Below are positions 60,001-64,000 of a stretch of DNA of 64,000 nucleotides, piece by piece (the stretch's first letter is position 1; the number at the start of each line of letters is the position of its first letter). A program made the position numbers and the translations under genes. The DNA comes from Sipunculus nudus. Lineage: Eukaryota; Annelida; Sipuncula; Golfingiida; Sipunculidae. The notes beneath the pieces are model-generated. The model was not told the DNA's origin. It saw nothing but the letters and a program-made list of their open reading frames with translations, and did no database searches. Location: NCBI GenBank assembly GCA_026874595.1, contig CM049307.1:33088862-33152861 (forward strand), written 5' to 3'.

Positions 60001-62932
60001 TTTGCACCACCAAGTCTCTTGCTTGGAATTTAGATATGACCTATGATATGCTTATCATGATACCACTTATCTGTAGCACCAATTGTCTTGCTTGGTCCAA
60101 TAGTCCGTGACAAGATTACCATGATATTGTTTTTCTTTAGCACCAGTTTGTTTGCCTGGTTTTGTAGTTATAATCAGTAATATGCTTACCATGATATTGT
60201 TTATCTGTAGCACCAGTTTCTCTTGTCTCGGCTTCTTGTTTGAATCACCCAGATGTTCACCAAATCTTGCCAGCCTCTTCTGCAGACGCTCTGCCCTCCT
60301 TGGATCATCATAATCCATGTGGATTTCCCTACAGATACAATCATTCATATTTTCCTCTAGTTTTCATACTATGGTCAATAACACTTTGGACACTGAGAAG
60401 ACACTTGAAACTAGTTTTGGAAAAACACCTTTAAAACATTTCTAAAATATAACTGATACACCACGTTAACTTTATATACATTTATCAACACAAATTTCTA
60501 GTAACACTTAGTAAGCAGATTAACATTCTTTCATTGTAAGTGTGATCTCATCTGTTGAATTTATTTAAAAACCACTGTAAAACAAAATATAAAACTGAAA
60601 CAACTCCTTTGGTATAGAAAACGTTATGAAGAATTACTTTTTACTGTTTTTCCTTTGCTTGCCCGCTTGCTTCTTTGGTGTGTTATCTTCTTTGAATTTA
60701 TTATCCCAGTTTCTGCCTCCTCGTCCTCTCCCTCTATCTTTGTCACGACCTCTGGCCCCACCATGACCCCTGACACCTTGACCACTGAAGGAATGTTCTG
60801 AGCTGTGGTCAGTGTCCGATTCACTTTCACTGCCACAGAAAAGGTTATAAATTAAATATGCATAAAAATAAATAATAAAGCAATTCATAAAAAAGCAGTA
60901 AAAACTGTTCGACTCCAGACTTGCTTATTGATACTGCATAAGCAGAAACTGCACAAACAATGGAACATTTATTACTTAGCTTAAATACTGATGAAATGTT
61001 TCTATAAGATAAATGCATTTGCTCAATAATGACTATTTGAAATAGCTACTGTTGTCATTTTAACCAACAAAAAAAAAGACTAAATAAACATGACTGGAGT
61101 AAGGTTTAAAACCAATCAAGACTGGTTTGTCAGTTTAGGGTCAAATAGGGTATGCCATGGAAAATGTTAAACAGGAATATATAATCTACTTAAATAATAA
61201 GCTCAATTCTTAACTGAATGGGTGTTTCCTTAGAATAATATGTGGTTAAATCTTGAACAGCTGTGATATCAGATTAAAATCAGCATTCACCTGTATCTTC
61301 TGCGCCTGTTTTTATTCCTCCTGTATGGTGGTGTGCGGGACCTGGACCTTGAACGCGAAGCCGACCTAGATCTAGACCGTCGGTTGTTGAAATACCTACC
61401 TCTCTGCAAGTTTTTTCCTGGAGTTCTCTCAACATGTCTGGGATTCACTTGACGTGGCTGTGCTCTGTCAAGTATGATAAATTATATCTGATAAAACAAA
61501 GTTTAAATCAGCTAATAGCTGAGGTAATTAAATTAATAGCTTGATAATCAAGCAACACTGTTTAACAACTCCACAGAGAAACAATTGCTTTAAACTCAAA
61601 AATGTATAATGTAACATAATACCTGTTATGTATACAGTTCTCTGTATTACTGGGTGGAATTTCACACTGCTCACCAGTCTTTTACTTTTTCCTGATAATC
61701 CAAAACATCTATTGATGATAACAGTTCATTTGATACACTGATTCATTCTGAATGTTTAAGACCCACACAACAAACCAAGATCGTGAGGGCATCAGATTAC
61801 TTTTGTTATAGTGGTAACATGTCCACTTTATATCTTTAATATACTTTGTGATGCCTACCCTGGAAGACCTTCATTATCCCAGTCTATTGTGTATGCACTG
61901 CCATCATTGAAGACTTGTGTAAGACGTTCCTTCAGCATCTTTTCTACTTCATCTTTTTCCATCTCGTTCTTCACGCTATTGAATGCCCTCTGGACGTAAG
62001 CCCTGTAAAATCAGCCAAGTTAAAAAATTAGACCAGGTTCTTCCTTTCTGGAATAATACTTCTGATGTGTAACAAGAACACCCATGTACATATGCTGTGC
62101 CAAACTGCATTACAATTAATTTAGATTAGGAAATTTTAACCTTTCTAAATGATCCTTTCCAGTATAAGTTGCCAAATCCATTATTTTTTTATACTTTATA
62201 TAACCACATCTACATTCCCTGTATTTTATATAACTACTTCTACAATTCTTTTATATTACATAACTACATCTTTCCCGTATTTTTTATTATTATGTCCACA
62301 ACATTTCCAGAATTTCATATTAAAATGTCTGAGAATTCCATTTAATATTTATTCAAAGGAAATATGTTTAACACATTATTGATAAAACAAAACTGTCTTA
62401 CTTCAGTGCTGGGGGCCACTCTCCAGCTGCTGCTTTAGCACCAGCACTGAAAGAACAATGATCAATGTGACAATGAATACATAAGATTACCAAAAAAATA
62501 CAGATAAACTAAGCTGTGTGAATACAATTGAATTAAAGCAGGGGGAGGTCTAATTTTAAAACCTGTGCAAAACTATGGTTGACATAACAAATTTCAAATA
62601 TGGTTGACAAACATCTTTGTTTTCTAAAAAGCATTCATTTCATTTCGTATAATATTTAAGATAAACAGTTTGAGGAACTGAGTATTTAATAGCTTAACAT
62701 ACTTACTCTTGCTTAGCAGATTTGTTCTCTGAGCTGCCAATCTTCTGTTCTTTGTCTGCTGTAGGTGGAGGGGTGGATGGGGTCTGAACTGGGTGTGCAG
62801 AGTTTTGTTGGGGCCACCTCGGGGGCTGGCCCTGGAACCTGGATGGTGTGTATCCGTTCATAGCATTTCCCTGTTGCATATTTGGATTTCTTTTAGGAAG
62901 CTGGAAGCGGATATTAGGAGTCCCTGGTGCTT
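57019..62932 (-). CDS. LENG8: LENG8-like SAC3/GANP-family protein, 12 exons (5' part missing)
   Basis: Exons in transcript order: 62932-62707, 62446-62402, 62002-61859, 61464-61291, 60829-60638, 60328-60190, 59862-59773, 59478-59344, 59129-59061, 58694-58565, 58052-57845, 57178-57019. All have GT/AG borders and compatible phases, giving 569 residues to the stop. Recognisable parts in order: [48 protein letters not shown]; an Arg/Ser-rich stretch ([16 protein letters not shown]); a Gly/Arg-rich stretch ([12 protein letters not shown]); [20 protein letters not shown]; then the SAC3/PCI region with [61 protein letters not shown] and [16 protein letters not shown]. This order and wording match vertebrate LENG8. 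The family scaffolds PCI-domain complexes with DSS1/PCID2-type partners in nuclear mRNA handling; that role is taken from relatives. Vertebrate proteins are about 800 aa, so roughly 230 N-terminal residues lie beyond base 64000. Confidence 0.93.
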
Positions 62933-63059
62933 CTGCAACAAACCAGTACAAATGCACTTCATGCTAACAAATACTAAAACACGGTTACTTCCCTATGCAC
63001 TTAAATGGGCCAAATAACTGTCAAGTTACCCAATCTTATGTCATGTCTGTTAAGGCACC

Positions 63060-63250
63060 AACAACCAGGGGTAGAAATTAACTGATTTAAGCAGTAGGAA
63101 GGGCTGGCTACCAAGTTTAATTTTGGTAGCAAATCTGAGAATTCTGTAGCAAATCACGAGGGTCTGGCGCGGGAGCAAAGCCAACCAAGGGGGGTATGGA
63201 GGCATTCCTCCCCCAGAAATTTTTAAATAAAGCATGCAAATTGGTGCATT
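63060..63250. repeat. Probable short interspersed repeat
   Basis: GGGGTAGAAATTAACTG, GGTAGCAAATC, TCTGGCGCGGGAGCAAAGCC and CCCCCAGAAATTTTTAAA look like an interspersed non-coding repeat. No second copy is present in the window to prove it. Confidence 0.3.
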
Positions 63251-63512
63251 CAGAAGCATTCTGAGGTATTTTTTATACAGAAACTGGAGCTAAATTTGTG
63301 TAACATTATGTATTGTAAAACTAGCATAAAAGATTTTCGAGGAACAGTAGAGCGCTGTATTTCCGAATGCCGAATTTCCGAAAATTCGATTTTATGTAAT
63401 TTAAAATTGGGAACCGAAAATTTATTCGTATTTCTGAAATATTTCTCAAGCATATTAACATCTCAAATGAATTTTTATAATTACGAGTCACAAAAGGTCT
63501 GCAGTCAGGTGG

Positions 63513-63833
63513 TTAAGCCAAGTTGTGACCCTTATTAATTAGTTCTGGGCCGATGCTGTCGCCGGGGGCAAAGGTGTGATAACGCCAGTCCCAGTATACC
63601 CCAAGGAAGCGGCTGAGCAGTTTATACATGAGCACTTGTGTATTATCAACCATATCTCGTTTGTACTCAAGCTTGCACAGTTCGCGGGCTTGGGCTTGGA
63701 TGTCAGACCAAACAACTAAGCAATTTACTCGCAAAGTGTATTGGTGAGGTATCATTCGCACATCCCTTGTGCTCAAGTTGGTTAAGATACGAGGCCATAG
63801 CACGCGGGCCTGGCCATACAATTCATTCTGAGA
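63513..63833 (-). CDS. Unidentified open frame or terminal exon inside the LENG8 upstream region
   Basis: An open frame runs from an acceptor-like site (CATTCTCAG, exon starting at 63833) to a stop at 63513. The ATG at 63860 extends it slightly if unspliced. The translation looks protein-like (NELYGQARVLWPRILTNLS, then TLRVNCLVVWSDIQAQAREL, then LLSRFLGVYWDWRYHTFAPG). GC content is clearly above its surroundings. It does not resemble LENG8 and its stop would end that protein, so it is either a transposon or retrocopy fragment lying in a LENG8 intron, or the last exon of another minus-strand gene. No domain recognised. Confidence 0.35.
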   Translation of the reverse strand, partial: SQNELYGQARVLWPRILTNLSTRDVRMIPHQYTLRVNCLVVWSDIQAQARELCKLEYKRDMVDNTQVLMYKLLSRFLGVYWDWRYHTFAPGDSIGPELINKGHNLA

Positions 63834-64000
63834 ATGTATATACTTGTTACACTTACTCAAACTTTCCTTTATTCAGCTAAGTTTTTGTCAAGAAGAACAC
63901 AAATCGAACACGATCGTCTTGCTGTCACTTGCCAGAGATATGGAGTCAAAGAAAAGAAAACGGACTGCATTATGCGTGTGCGGCACTGGCGCCATCTGCG

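Noticed and set aside
60624-60836. Alternative frame overlapping the Gly/Arg-rich LENG8 exon
   Set aside because: Splice phases on both sides support only the SESESD frame, and the alternative has no family match.

Overview
This is a eukaryotic window, AT-rich overall. It has spliced genes with GT/AG introns, long gene-poor stretches, TA and poly-C/G microsatellites, and many nested transposable elements. The mix of DIRS-type, APE-type LINE and PIF/Harbinger elements with satellite-like non-autonomous repeats, together with a LENG8 orthologue, suggests an invertebrate metazoan, most likely a marine lophotrochozoan such as a mollusc. The species cannot be named from the sequence alone.

Layout. 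1-2310 is a non-autonomous repeat (called A here) in reverse orientation. 3503-5255 is a foldback or Mutator-like element with long inverted ends. 5594-6900 holds further repeats (a family B fragment and family E). 7-17 kb is mostly featureless apart from a single-exon hypothetical gene on the minus strand at 11248-11727. 17485-21524 is a two-exon gene for a disordered orphan protein on the plus strand. 21.9-23.1 kb is a family C element. 24.8-27.8 kb is AT-rich and bounded by inverted ends. 27.9-31.1 kb is largely unassigned.

31.1-45.5 kb is a nest of elements: B with a LINE fragment inside it; A interrupted by C; a degenerate DIRS retrotransposon carrying small GGATCC-ended elements (D); a 145-bp tandem array; and a decayed LINE split by a 2.6-kb A copy. 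46092-52849 is a complete PIF/Harbinger transposon with inverted ends, a TAA target duplication, an intact two-exon transposase (plus strand) and an intact four-exon MADF-domain partner (minus strand) whose exons interlock with the transposase gene. 53.2-54.4 kb is another B copy. 57019-62932 holds twelve 3' exons of the LENG8-like gene on the minus strand; its 5' part lies beyond the window.

The clear host gene is LENG8-like (SAC3/GANP family, mRNA metabolism). The orphan genes at 11.2 and 17.5 kb are probably host genes of unknown role. The Harbinger pair would form a self-contained transposition system: a DDE nuclease plus a DNA-binding partner that probably recognises the CG-rich ends. 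Families A, B and C share a 12-bp palindrome (GGTGGCGCCACC) followed by a loosely similar module, which suggests a common origin or common binding factor.
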